Below, piece after piece: positions 1-8,821 of a stretch of DNA of 64,000 bases (position 1 is its first letter; each line of letters opens with the position of its first letter). The notes beneath the pieces are model-generated. The model had not been told where the DNA came from. It searched no databases and saw nothing but the letters and a program-made list of their open reading frames with translations. The stretch comes from Palsa-1439 sp050015495 (GTDB lineage Bacteria > Verrucomicrobiota > Verrucomicrobiia > Palsa-1439), in NCBI GenBank assembly GCA_050015495.1, contig JBEKBH010000003.1, positions 1 to 64,000 on the forward strand. Reading direction: 5' to 3'. The translations under genes and the position numbers were made by a program.

Positions 1-1182
1 ATCATGGCCACCGATGCCTCCATCCGTCATGGGCTCGAGCTCGCCAAACTGCGACCCGAGACACTCGAGTCCCTCAAGGCGAAGCTGCCACCGACCGCGA
101 ACTTTTCCAACCCCGTCGACGTTGTCGGCGACGCCACGTGCGATCGTTATACCGCCGCGCTCGAAGTTGTCCTCGGCGATCCGAACGTTGACGGGTTGGT
201 GGTCTTGCTCACGCCCCAATCGATGACCGACATCGAAGCCATCGCGCGCACGATTGGTGAAATCGCGACGGGCAGCAAAAAGCCGGTGCTCGCGTCCTTC
301 CTCGGTCACGTGGACGTGTCGGCCGGTGTGCGGATTCTCGAGCAACACGGTGTCCCGAACTACGGGTTTCCCGAGAATGCGGCCCGCACGCTCGCGGCCA
401 TGTACCGGTACACGCAGTGGCTGTTGCGGCCGCGCACCAAGGAACGCCATTTCGAAGTCGATCGCCAGGCGGTCACGCAGATTTTCGCGAAGGCCCGCGG
501 CGAAGGCCGCACGTTCCTGCCGGAAGCCGAAGCGCTCGCGGTGTTGAAAGCCTATGGCTTCCCGCTTCTCCAACATGCCCTGGCCAAAAACGAAGACGAA
601 GCCGCCGAGTGGTTTGGCAAAATCGGCGGACCTGTCGCCATGAAAATTGCGTCCCCCGACGTCGTCCACAAACTCGATGTCGGCGGCGTATTGCTCAACA
701 TTTCCACGCCCGAGGAAGCCCGTGCTGGTTATAAAAAAATCACAAACGGGGTGAAACAAAAACTACCCAGTGCGCGGCTCCTCGGCGTGGAGATACAAGC
801 CATGGCGAACAAGGGTGTCGAGGTCATTCTCGGCATCAGCAAGGATCCGGCCTTCGGTCACGTCATCATGTTTGGCCTGGGCGGCACCTACGTCGAGGTG
901 CTCAAGGACGTCAGCTTCCGGCTGGTGCCGATCCGCGAACTCGGCGCCCGCAATATGATCAAGTCGATCCGCGCCGCCAAGGTGTTCGACAGTTTCCGCG
1001 GTCAACCTCCGGCCGACACCGAGGCGATTGCCGAATGTCTGGAGCGTCTTTCGCAGCTCGTTGTCGATTTCCCCGAGATCACCGAACTGGACATCAACCC
1101 GCTCATCGTCCATGCCGAGGGCAAGGGCGCGCGGGTGGCCGATGTGCGCATCGCGCTCGCCGCGGACGCGCACGGGCCCTAG
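1..1182 (+). CDS. ADP-forming acetate/acyl-CoA ligase, 3' part (5' end outside window)
   Basis: C-terminal part of an ADP-forming acyl-CoA synthetase, which makes ATP from acetyl-CoA, ADP and phosphate. The frame is open through base 1, and the ATG at position 4 lies in the conserved stretch normally found mid-protein (IMATDA), so the gene starts upstream. The visible 392 residues hold the end of the CoA-ligase region and an ATP-grasp domain (about 150-390; MKIASPDVVHKLDVGGV and FGLGGTYVEVLKDVSFRL are typical). Followed 10 bases later by a CBS protein with a strong ribosome binding site. With PFOR downstream it would complete pyruvate-to-acetate fermentation. Family assignment is secure; substrate range is inferred. 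Confidence 0.9.
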   Translation: MMATDASIRHGLELAKLRPETLESLKAKLPPTANFSNPVDVVGDATCDRYTAALEVVLGDPNVDGLVVLLTPQSMTDIEAIARTIGEIATGSKKPVLASFLGHVDVSAGVRILEQHGVPNYGFPENAARTLAAMYRYTQWLLRPRTKERHFEVDRQAVTQIFAKARGEGRTFLPEAEALAVLKAYGFPLLQHALAKNEDEAAEWFGKIGGPVAMKIASPDVVHKLDVGGVLLNISTPEEARAGYKKITNGVKQKLPSARLLGVEIQAMANKGVEVILGISKDPAFGHVIMFGLGGTYVEVLKDVSFRLVPIRELGARNMIKSIRAAKVFDSFRGQPPADTEAIAECLERLSQLVVDFPEITELDINPLIVHAEGKGARVADVRIALAADAHGP

Positions 1183-1192
1183 GAGGCTGACG

Positions 1193-2155
1193 ATGCAGAC
1201 GGTGCCCGCCACTCTTTCCGATGGTCGCGCGGGCGAGGCGCGGAAAATCTCGGTCGCGCAAGTCCTCGTGTACGAACTGCGCGTGCGTGATGCCATGAGC
1301 AAACCGCCCATCACCGCCGCACCGACCGATACCTTGCGCGCCGTTCAGCATCTGATGAAAGCGCGCCGCATCTCCGGTGTGCCGATCAGCGACGGCGACA
1401 ACCTGGTCGGCCTTATCAGTATTGAGGACATTATTCGTGCACTCGACAAAGGCTATATCGATGACCGCGTGGAGCAACACATGGCCCGCAATGTGATCAC
1501 ACTGCGTGACCATTTCTCGCTCGTGCGCGCCGTCGCCGAGTTCGACCGACACGATTTCGGCCGTTTTCCGGTGCTCGATGGAACCGACCGTCTCGTCGGC
1601 GTCCTCACCCGCGGCGACATCACCGACTGTCTGATGCAGCACCTCGAACGTCGCGCCGAGGAAGCCATCACCCAGGAGGCCGCCTTGCGTGCGGCCCGAA
1701 TCGCGGATGCTGCCGCGGATCGTGTCGTCGTGCGGGCGCACGTGCGCACCGGCGATTACGACAGCGCGGGGAAGCTTTCCCAGCGAATGCGCCAGGTGTT
1801 GCGTGACCGCGGGATCGCCCCGGAAATTCGGCGGCGCGCGGCGGTGGTCGCCTACGAAGCGGAGACCAATATCATCATCCATTCGCTCGGCGGCGAGATC
1901 ACCGCGACCATTGACCCGGACAAGGTGTGCATCGATGCGGTCGATATCGGTCCCGGCATCGAGAACGTGGACCAGGCAATGCAGGAAGGCTGGTCGACCG
2001 CCGGACGACTGCCGCGCGAACTCGGCTTCGGGGCCGGCATGGGATTGCCGAACATCAAGCGATGCTCGGATCATTTGGAGATTACGTCGGATAACAAGCG
2101 TGGAACGCAGTTGCGTTCTGAGATTTACCTCCGCAAGACAGGAGTTTCCGCATGA
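1193..2155 (+). CDS. CBS-pair protein with RsbT/RsbW-like ATPase domain
   Basis: 320-residue cytosolic protein. Two CBS motifs (about residues 30-155, RDAMSKPPITAAPTDTL and the later VEQHMARNVITL) are followed by a serine-kinase-like HATPase domain (about 180-318; YEAETNIIIHS is the N-box and GFGAGMGLPNIKR the G-box). The start is the ATG after an AGGAGG sequence at 1181-1186; the longer open frame upstream overlaps the ligase gene. Its stop overlaps the next start (ATGA). Such CBS-ATPase proteins accompany HydABC-type hydrogenase operons; a role in sensing adenylate or energy state is inferred, and a target is not visible. Confidence 0.85.
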   Translation: MQTVPATLSDGRAGEARKISVAQVLVYELRVRDAMSKPPITAAPTDTLRAVQHLMKARRISGVPISDGDNLVGLISIEDIIRALDKGYIDDRVEQHMARNVITLRDHFSLVRAVAEFDRHDFGRFPVLDGTDRLVGVLTRGDITDCLMQHLERRAEEAITQEAALRAARIADAAADRVVVRAHVRTGDYDSAGKLSQRMRQVLRDRGIAPEIRRRAAVVAYEAETNIIIHSLGGEITATIDPDKVCIDAVDIGPGIENVDQAMQEGWSTAGRLPRELGFGAGMGLPNIKRCSDHLEITSDNKRGTQLRSEIYLRKTGVSA

Positions 2156-2517
2156 AAACACCCACCCTGGTTCCACTCCAGCCGCTGATGGCCACGCTCC
2201 GGGCGGAACCGCTCTCCGACAAGCTGCCGGAAACATTGACGGGCTGTTACATCTCCGATTTGCTCAGTGACGTCCTCGCTCACGCGGAGCCCGGGACGAT
2301 TTGGCTCACCATCCAGACACACCGCAACGTCATATCCGTTGCCGCCACGAAGGACATTGCCGCCGTCCTCTTCACCTGCGGACGCAAGCCTTACGCCGAA
2401 ATCATCGCCGAGGCGGAAGAGGAGGGCATCGCGCTGTTGACCACGCCCCTGACGACGTATGAAGCGGCCGGGAAACTTTGGGAAGCGGGATTGCGAGGAG
2501 AGAACGGCCATGAGTGA
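2152..2517 (+). CDS. DRTGG-domain protein
   Basis: 121-residue protein resembling the stand-alone DRTGG domains encoded beside bifurcating hydrogenase genes. It begins in the ATGA overlap with the CBS-ATPase gene and its stop overlaps the next start at 2510. Visible landmarks are a Rossmann-like beta-alpha pattern (GCYISDLLSDVLAHAEPGTI, then VISVAATKDIAAVLF) and an acidic C-terminal half. The DRTGG fold is thought to bind ligands or act as a regulatory module; no catalytic residues are evident. Function in the hydrogenase operon is inferred only from its position. Confidence 0.75.
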   Translation: MKTPTLVPLQPLMATLRAEPLSDKLPETLTGCYISDLLSDVLAHAEPGTIWLTIQTHRNVISVAATKDIAAVLFTCGRKPYAEIIAEAEEEGIALLTTPLTTYEAAGKLWEAGLRGENGHE

Positions 2518-3082
2518 CCTCGTGACCGCCCCGACAAACGCGGCGACACCGCCTCCGCAAACCCATGCGGTGAACGGGTCCACGGCCCCGATGCTCCCGC
2601 ACCACCCGAGCGGCGACCAGCGGTTCGCCTCGCTCGATCAGACGTTGCAGCATTACAATTTCGAGCCGACGGCGCTCATCCAGGTGCTCCATGCGGCGCA
2701 ACACAGTTTCGGGTATCTCGCGCCCGACGTGCTTCGATACGTCGCCGCGGCGATGAAACTGCCGCTGGCGCACGTGTACGGCGTCACCACGTTCTACAAC
2801 TTTTTCTCCATCGTCCCGCGCGGCAAACATCAGATCATGGTCTGCCGCGGCACGGCGTGCCACGTGCGCGGCGGCCAGGTGATCCTCGATCGGTTGCAGC
2901 AGCAGCTCGGCATCCAGGAGGGCGAGACGACGAAGGATGGTTTGTTCAGCCTGCAAACGGCGCGCTGCATGGGCGCGTGCGCGTTGGCGCCCGCGCTGGC
3001 GATTGGCGACGACGTGTACGGCAAGCTTGCGCCCGACAGGATCCCGCGATTTTGCCAGACGGAGTTGAAGAAATATGTTTGA
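2510..3082 (+). CDS. hydC: NADH-dependent hydrogenase subunit C (NuoE-like, [2Fe-2S])
   Basis: 190-residue NuoE/HydC homologue. A helical region (residues 40-100) precedes a thioredoxin-like [2Fe-2S] domain with four ligands, Cys112, Cys117, Cys153 and Cys157 (CRGTAC and CMGAC motifs). It partners the NuoF-like HydB encoded downstream and relays electrons from its flavin. The first 35 residues are Pro/Ala rich and longer than in typical NuoE. The start is the ATG at 2510, which overlaps the preceding stop; an earlier in-frame ATG at 2459 lies inside the DRTGG gene and was not chosen. Confidence 0.93.
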   Translation: MSDLVTAPTNAATPPPQTHAVNGSTAPMLPHHPSGDQRFASLDQTLQHYNFEPTALIQVLHAAQHSFGYLAPDVLRYVAAAMKLPLAHVYGVTTFYNFFSIVPRGKHQIMVCRGTACHVRGGQVILDRLQQQLGIQEGETTKDGLFSLQTARCMGACALAPALAIGDDVYGKLAPDRIPRFCQTELKKYV

Positions 3083-3599
3083 CCAACTCTCGCTGAACAT
3101 TCTCGACATCGGCATGAACTCGCTGGCCGCCGGCGCCACCGTGGTGCGCATCACCGTGATCGAAGACGCGGCCCACGACCAGTTGCTCATTCGCATCCGC
3201 GACAACGGGCGGGGGATGGACGAGAAAACACTGCGGGACGTTCTGGCGAAGAACGCGTCCACGAAGGCGGCTCGCAAAAAACCCATCGGTCTGGGTCTCG
3301 CCTTGCTCCGGCAGACATCCGAGATGTGCGACGGGGTGTTCCACGTTCAATCCGCCCCCGGCCAGGGGACGGGCGTGACGGCGTCCATGCGTCTGTCGCA
3401 CATGGACCGCCCGCCGCTGGGTGATCTCAACGCGACCATCTTCGCCTTGTGCGCCGTGAATCCCGATGTGGGCATCCAGCTCCATTATCTGTCTGGCAAC
3501 AAGAGATTCCATTTCAACTCACAGGAAGGCAAACGCCATGAACCTCGACGAACTCAAGAAACTCAAGGAAAAGGCGCAGCGGCAAGTCGCGCTGCGTGA
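3075..3599 (+). CDS. Stand-alone histidine-kinase-like ATPase of hydrogenase operon
   Basis: 174-residue protein consisting almost only of a HATPase_c domain: N-box LNILDIGMNSLAAGA near residue 8, D-box IRDNGRGMDE near 42 and G-box IGLGLALLRQ near 72. There is no phospho-acceptor His domain, no membrane segment and no receiver. Genes like this sit between NuoE- and NuoF-type genes in bifurcating hydrogenase operons. The 3' end overlaps the next gene by 62 bases, unusually long, and the last ~25 residues look unconserved, so the original stop may have been lost. Biochemical role unknown. Confidence 0.82.
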   Translation: MFDQLSLNILDIGMNSLAAGATVVRITVIEDAAHDQLLIRIRDNGRGMDEKTLRDVLAKNASTKAARKKPIGLGLALLRQTSEMCDGVFHVQSAPGQGTGVTASMRLSHMDRPPLGDLNATIFALCAVNPDVGIQLHYLSGNKRFHFNSQEGKRHEPRRTQETQGKGAAASRAA

Positions 3600-3918
3600 A
3601 GGCAACAAGAAGTACCGCGTTGTGTTCAGCATGGGCACCAGCGGCATCGCCGCCGGCGCGCGCGAGGTGATGACCACCATGCTCGATGAACTCGACAAAC
3701 GCGGCATCGAGAATGTCGAGGTCGCCGTCACGGGCGAAATCGGCCTGGTCGATGCCGAACCCGTGATCCGCATCGAGGAGAAAAACGGCGAAAAAGTGAC
3801 CTACGCGAAGGTCAGCCCCGATGCCGCCCGCAAGATCGTCGCCGAACACCTGCAAAAGGGAAAAGTCGTGGACGGCCTCACGGTGGGCAAGACAAAGGAA
3901 CCGGAGCAGGCAAAATAG
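3538..3918 (+). CDS. Thioredoxin-like ferredoxin-fold protein lacking Fe-S cysteines
   Basis: 126-residue member of the small thioredoxin-like [2Fe-2S] family encoded before HydB in bifurcating hydrogenase operons. The family shape is recognisable (helical start LDELKKLKEKAQRQ, then FSMGTSGIAAGAREV and VTGEIGLVDAEPVIRI), yet the cysteines expected in these two motifs (usually ..TCGIAAGA.. and TGCIGLC) are Ser, Glu and Val here. No Cys occurs anywhere in the protein, so it cannot hold the usual cluster. It starts at the ATG at 3538, inside the previous gene, and ends directly before hydB. A structural or assembly role is inferred. Confidence 0.85.
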   Translation: MNLDELKKLKEKAQRQVALREGNKKYRVVFSMGTSGIAAGAREVMTTMLDELDKRGIENVEVAVTGEIGLVDAEPVIRIEEKNGEKVTYAKVSPDAARKIVAEHLQKGKVVDGLTVGKTKEPEQAK

Positions 3919-6900
3919 ATGATTCGCACGCACATCCTCGTTTGCACCGGTACCGGCTGCACCAGCAACGGCAGCCTCCGGACGCGTGACGCCTTGCTCG
4001 CCGAACTCAAGAAGCGCGGGCTCGACCACGAGATCGAAGTCGTCGAAACCGGCTGCATGGGCCGTTGCGATCTCGGCCCCGTGTCGCTCGTGCATCCGGA
4101 CGGTACATTCTACAGGAACGTCCTGGCGGCGGACGTGCCGAAGCTCGTCGAAGAACATTTCTTGAAAGGCCGCCCATACAAAAAGTTGCTTCCCGAGGAT
4201 CCGGAGACGCACACCGTGGTGGCTACGCAGGCGGACTTCGCGTTCTTTAACCGCCAGGTCCGAATCGTCCGCGACAACTGCGGCGTCATCGATCCGGAGA
4301 ACATCGAGGAGTACATCGCCCGCGACGGTTACACTGCCCTCGGCAAGGTGCTGACCACGATGACGCCCGAACAGGTGATCGGCGAGATCAAGGCCAGCGG
4401 CCTGCGCGGCCGTGGCGGCGCGGGTTTCCCGACGGGCAGGAAGTGGGACATCATGCGCCAGGCCCCGGATTTCCCCAAGTACGTCGTCTGCAATGCGGAT
4501 GAGGGCGACCCCGGCGCGTTCATGAATCGTTCCGTCCTCGAAGGCGATCCGTTCAGCGTGCTCGAAGGCATGGCCATCGGCGCGTATGCCATGGGCTCCA
4601 ACCGGGGTTTCATTTATATCCGCGCCGAGTACGGCCTCGCCGTGAAACGCCTGCACATCGCGATCGAACAAGCCTACAAATACGGACTGCTCGGAAAGAA
4701 CATCCTCGAAGCGTGTTTCGACTTTGACGTCGAAGTCCGCATCGGCGCAGGCGCGTTCGTCTGCGGCGAGGAAACGGCGCTGATGCGTTCGGTGGAAGGC
4801 CGGCGCGGCCAGCCGCAACCCCGCCCGCCCTTTCCCGCGCAACGCGGTCTCTGGGGCAAACCGACCAACATCAACAACGTCGAAACGTGGGCCACGATCC
4901 GCCCCATTATCCTCAAGGGTGCGCCGTGGTTCGCGTCGATCGGCACCGAGAAAACGAAGGGCACGAAGGTCTTCTGCTTCGCGGGCAAGATCAATAACAC
5001 CGGGGTTGCCGAACTGCCGTTTGGCACGACTCTGCGGGAAATGATTTTTGAAGTCGGTGGCGGCATCCCGAACGGCAAGCGGTTCAAGGCCGTGCAAACG
5101 GGCGGCCCGTCCGGCGGCGTCATTCCCGAAGAGCATCTCGATCTGCCCGTGGACTACGAATCGCTGCAAAAACTTGGCTCGATCATGGGATCGGGCGGCA
5201 TGGTCGTGATGGACGAAGACTCGTGCATGGTGGACGTGGCCAGGTTCTTCATGGAGTTCTGCTGTGACGAATCCTGCGGCAAATGCCCGCCCTGCCGCGT
5301 CGGCACCAAGCAGATGTTCAACATCCTCGATCGCATCTGCCGGGGCGACGCCGAGCTCGACGACCTCGACCGGCTCGAACAGCTCGCCGTCGTTGTCAAG
5401 AACGCCAGCCTGTGCGGCCTGGGCCAGACCGCGCCCAACCCGGTGCTGACGACCCTGAGGAATTTCCGCAATGAATACGAGCAGCACATCCGCGAGCGCC
5501 GTTGCGTCGCCGGCGTGTGCGGCGCGTTGCAGCTCTCGCCTTGCGAAAACACCTGTCCGTTGCACATGAACATCCCCGCCTTCCTCCAGTTGCTCAAGGA
5601 GGAACGGATCGACGACGCGTTCGAGCAGATCGTAATGGACAATCCGTTGCCGTCGACGACCGGCCGCGTTTGCCAGCATCCGTGCGAAAACCGCTGTCGC
5701 CGGGCAGGCGTCGACGGGTCGGTCAACATGCGCGACACTCACCGATACATCGGCGACATGATGTACGGGAACGGCGGCGCCGAGAAGGTGCTGCAACGCA
5801 TCCTCAAACGCAAGAAGCGGCCGACCGGCAAGAGCGTCGCGGTCATCGGCGCCGGTCCGGCCGGGTTGAGCGCGGCGTTTTACCTCGCGTTACTCGGCCA
5901 CACGGTCACGGTGTGCGACAAAGCTGCGGACGCCGGCGGTCTGCTCCAGTACGCCTTGCCGGAGTACCGCCTCCCGAAGGCGGTCGTAGGCAAGGAAATC
6001 GCGTTCATCCGCGGCGCCGGCGTGCAGTTCAAGTTCAACGCCGCGCTCGGCAAACAGCTTGCGCTCGATGCGCTGACCGAGGCCAATGACGCCGTATTCC
6101 TTGCGCTGGGTACGGGTGAGGAACAGGCGCTCGGCGTGCCCGGCGAGGAGGCCAAAGGCGTCTATTCGTCCCTGGCGTTTCTCAACGAACAGGCGGTCGG
6201 TCGCCAACCGAGGATTGGCCGGAAGGTCACCGTGGTCGGCGGCGGCAATTCCGCGATCGATGCCGCGCGCACGGCGTTGCGCATGGGCGCGGACGTGACG
6301 ATCGTCTATCGGCGTTCTCGCGAAGACATGCCGGCGATTCGCGAAGAGACCGAGCAGGCGCTCGAGGAAGGGGTCAAGCTCATCACGATGGCGGCGCCCG
6401 TCCGCATCGTCACCGGCCCGGACGGTCGTCTTACCGGCTTGGAAGTCGCTCGCACCGTACCCGGCGAATTCGATTCGCGTGGCCGCCGTTCGCCGGTGGT
6501 CACGAAGGACACCTATGTGGTCGAGTGCGACACGATCATCAAAGCCATCGGCGAGAAACAGGACAAGGCGTTGACCAAGACCCTCGGCCTCGAACTGACC
6601 CCGTGGGGCTCGCTCAAAGTCGATCCGTGGACGCTCCGAACCAGCCACCCGAAGGTATTCGCCGGTGGCGACTACATCACCGGCGCCGCCAACGTGTCCA
6701 CCGCAATGGGCTACGGCAAGAAAGCGGCGGAGATGATCGACCGGCAGTTGACGGGCCTGGATCGGTTCCAGGAGTTGTGGCCGAAGTTTGAGTACGGCCA
6801 GGCCGTGCCGCCCTCCGGCCAGGGTGGCTCGCGCACCTCGACGCGGGTGCTGTCCGTCGAGGAACGGCGCGGCAACTATGTGGATGTCTCCCCGACGTTC

Positions 6901-6981
6901 ACGGAATGGCAGGCTCGGGCGGAAGCGTTGCGCTGCCTGCGCTGCGACATCAAAACCGGCAACGGGGAGCACGCTCACTGA
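3919..6981 (+). CDS. hydB: HydB (NuoF-like) fused to GltD/NfnB-like NAD(P)H flavoprotein
   Basis: 1020-residue fusion. Residues 1-100 form a thioredoxin-like [2Fe-2S] domain (CTGTGC, then CMGRC). Residues about 110-520 are a NuoF core with the FMN/NADH motifs GRGGAGFPTGRKW and CNADEGDPGAF and the [4Fe-4S] motif CGKCPPCR...C. From about 530 it becomes a GltD-like module: an N-terminal double cluster domain (CENTCP, CQHPCENRCRR), FAD motif GAGPAGLSAAF near 643, NAD(P)H motif GGGNSAIDAA with YRRSRE, and FAD end motif FAGGDYITGA. Usual HydB ends with a two-cluster ferredoxin instead. It should be the diaphorase and possible bifurcation subunit; cofactor preference of the two nucleotide sites is unknown. 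Confidence 0.93.
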   Translation: MIRTHILVCTGTGCTSNGSLRTRDALLAELKKRGLDHEIEVVETGCMGRCDLGPVSLVHPDGTFYRNVLAADVPKLVEEHFLKGRPYKKLLPEDPETHTVVATQADFAFFNRQVRIVRDNCGVIDPENIEEYIARDGYTALGKVLTTMTPEQVIGEIKASGLRGRGGAGFPTGRKWDIMRQAPDFPKYVVCNADEGDPGAFMNRSVLEGDPFSVLEGMAIGAYAMGSNRGFIYIRAEYGLAVKRLHIAIEQAYKYGLLGKNILEACFDFDVEVRIGAGAFVCGEETALMRSVEGRRGQPQPRPPFPAQRGLWGKPTNINNVETWATIRPIILKGAPWFASIGTEKTKGTKVFCFAGKINNTGVAELPFGTTLREMIFEVGGGIPNGKRFKAVQTGGPSGGVIPEEHLDLPVDYESLQKLGSIMGSGGMVVMDEDSCMVDVARFFMEFCCDESCGKCPPCRVGTKQMFNILDRICRGDAELDDLDRLEQLAVVVKNASLCGLGQTAPNPVLTTLRNFRNEYEQHIRERRCVAGVCGALQLSPCENTCPLHMNIPAFLQLLKEERIDDAFEQIVMDNPLPSTTGRVCQHPCENRCRRAGVDGSVNMRDTHRYIGDMMYGNGGAEKVLQRILKRKKRPTGKSVAVIGAGPAGLSAAFYLALLGHTVTVCDKAADAGGLLQYALPEYRLPKAVVGKEIAFIRGAGVQFKFNAALGKQLALDALTEANDAVFLALGTGEEQALGVPGEEAKGVYSSLAFLNEQAVGRQPRIGRKVTVVGGGNSAIDAARTALRMGADVTIVYRRSREDMPAIREETEQALEEGVKLITMAAPVRIVTGPDGRLTGLEVARTVPGEFDSRGRRSPVVTKDTYVVECDTIIKAIGEKQDKALTKTLGLELTPWGSLKVDPWTLRTSHPKVFAGGDYITGAANVSTAMGYGKKAAEMIDRQLTGLDRFQELWPKFEYGQAVPPSGQGGSRTSTRVLSVEERRGNYVDVSPTFTEWQARAEALRCLRCDIKTGNGEHAH

Positions 6982-6997
6982 CCGAAGGTGACATGTA

Positions 6998-8821
6998 ATG
7001 ATCGCACCAAACAAAATCACGGTCACGATTGACGGCCAGCGTTGCGAAGGCAACGCCGGACAGACGATCCTGCAAATCGCCACGGAGAACCAGATTTACA
7101 TCCCGACGCTCTGTTACCTCAAGCACCTCTCGCCGTGGGGCGGGTGCCGCATGTGCATCGTGGAAATCCAGGGCAGCCCGAAAGTCGTGCCATCGTGCGC
7201 CACCCCGGCGACCGACGGCAGCGCGGTCATCACCAACAGCCCCCAACTTCAGCATCTGCGCCGCACAACGCTGGAGTTGCTCTTCAGCGAGCGCAATCAC
7301 TTCTGCCCGATCTGCCCGATGAACAAAGGCGACTGCGACCTGCAGCAACAAGCCTACCGGTTCGGCATCGATTCGATCCGCTACCCCTACCTGTACCCGG
7401 CGTTGCCCGTTGACGTTTCCGGCCAATACTTCGGGCTGGACCACAACCGCTGCATTCTCTGCACGCGGTGCGTGCGCACCTGCGACGAGATCGAAGGTGT
7501 CCACACCCTCGATGTCTCCAACCGCGGGGTAAAAAACCGGATCGTCGTTGACCTGAATGTCATGTTCGGCGCGTCAACCACCTGCACGTCCTGCGGCGCC
7601 TGTGTGGCGGCATGCCCGACGGGCGCGCTGTTCGACAAGTCGGCCGCGTTCCACAGCCCGCTGAGCCGGTGTCAACAGGTGCGCACAACGTGTACCGAAT
7701 GTCCGGTCGGCTGCGGATTGGTCGTGTACACGAAAGATAACCGAATCGTGGATGTGTTTGGGGACGCCGAGTCACCGGTCAACCGCGGGCACCTCTGTCG
7801 CCGCGGTCGCTACGAAACCTGGGCCGAACCACGCCCGCGCATCCTCCGGCCCATGGTGCGGCGCGATGGCCAGCTCACGCCCGCCTCCTGGGACGACGCG
7901 ATCCGCGCCGTCAAGACGTTGATCAGCGCGTCGAACGACGGGCAGAAAGCGATGCTGATTTCACCGCGGGTGACGAATGAAACGATCCGCACGTTAAAGA
8001 TGATCGGGTCGCATTTCGACCGGGTCGGCATGTTTGTCGCGGACAAGGAAACGGCGCTGTGCGCGTCGCCCGAATTCTCGACGGATGCCCTGAAGCGATT
8101 GGAGGACGCGGACGCGATTATTCTCGTGGGCGCACAGCCGAGTCGGGAACAGGGAGTCGTCGCCGCCAGGATTCGCGCCGCGGTCCGAAAACGGGGCGCC
8201 AAGCTGGTGATTTTGCATTCGCGTCGCAGCGATCTCGACGCCTACGCGGATATTTCCGTCCCCGTCGTCAGTCTCGAACGAACGTTCTGGAACCGGGTTG
8301 GCAAAGTGCTCGCGAACGCGAAACGGCCGGTGCTGATCTATGGGGCGGCGGCGATAACGACGGTTGGCGTTACGATTCTGGATCGTCTGATCAAGGTGCT
8401 CACAGACGAATGCAACGGTGGAGAGATGCTTGCGCCGATCCAGTTGCCCACCAGCACGAACGGCTTGGCCCTGGCGGCGGGCGGCATCGAGCCGGTCGAA
8501 GATATTTCCACCTGGCTCGGCGTGCAGCCGGTGAACTTCCTGCACATCGTCGCCAGCGACGAACCCGATGGCGGCGAGCGGTTGTTGAAGGAGCCGCACG
8601 TGCGCGCCTTGATGGAGCAAGTCGACGGCGTCGTGGTGCAGGCGAGCTATGAGTCGGCGCTGACGGACGTTGCCCGGGTCGTTCTTCCGTCGGCAATCTG
8701 GTGCGAGAAGAGCGGCTCCGTTACGAATTTCGAGGGACGCACACTGCCGCTGCGGGTGGCGTTGGCTCCCAGCGGCGAGTCCCGCGAGGACAACACAGTT
8801 CTGGAGACCGTATTTGCGTGA
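6998..8821 (+). CDS. hydA: HydA-like NuoG/HoxU-type iron-sulfur subunit (no H-cluster)
   Basis: 607-residue electron-wiring subunit. In order: plant-type [2Fe-2S] domain (C...GGCRMC...C, residues 1-75), His-ligated [4Fe-4S] site (HFCPICPMNKGDC), two ferredoxin clusters (CILCTRCVRTC and CTSCGACVAACP), then a molybdopterin-oxidoreductase-type [4Fe-4S] domain (CTECPVGC...C) and a NuoG-like non-catalytic domain to the end. The [FeFe] H-cluster motifs of true HydA are absent, so catalysis belongs to the [NiFe] subunits encoded next. The ribosome site AAGGTG lies at 6985. Its stop overlaps the GTG start of the small subunit. Equivalent to HydA of HydABCSL enzymes. Confidence 0.92.
   Translation: MIAPNKITVTIDGQRCEGNAGQTILQIATENQIYIPTLCYLKHLSPWGGCRMCIVEIQGSPKVVPSCATPATDGSAVITNSPQLQHLRRTTLELLFSERNHFCPICPMNKGDCDLQQQAYRFGIDSIRYPYLYPALPVDVSGQYFGLDHNRCILCTRCVRTCDEIEGVHTLDVSNRGVKNRIVVDLNVMFGASTTCTSCGACVAACPTGALFDKSAAFHSPLSRCQQVRTTCTECPVGCGLVVYTKDNRIVDVFGDAESPVNRGHLCRRGRYETWAEPRPRILRPMVRRDGQLTPASWDDAIRAVKTLISASNDGQKAMLISPRVTNETIRTLKMIGSHFDRVGMFVADKETALCASPEFSTDALKRLEDADAIILVGAQPSREQGVVAARIRAAVRKRGAKLVILHSRRSDLDAYADISVPVVSLERTFWNRVGKVLANAKRPVLIYGAAAITTVGVTILDRLIKVLTDECNGGEMLAPIQLPTSTNGLALAAGGIEPVEDISTWLGVQPVNFLHIVASDEPDGGERLLKEPHVRALMEQVDGVVVQASYESALTDVARVVLPSAIWCEKSGSVTNFEGRTLPLRVALAPSGESREDNTVLETVFA

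Noticed and set aside
3514..5796. Very long open frame (760 codons) on the minus strand opposite hydB.
   Set aside because: A shadow of the high-GC codon pattern of hydB; it has no recognisable motif, and the plus-strand frames hold clear NuoF-type motifs.
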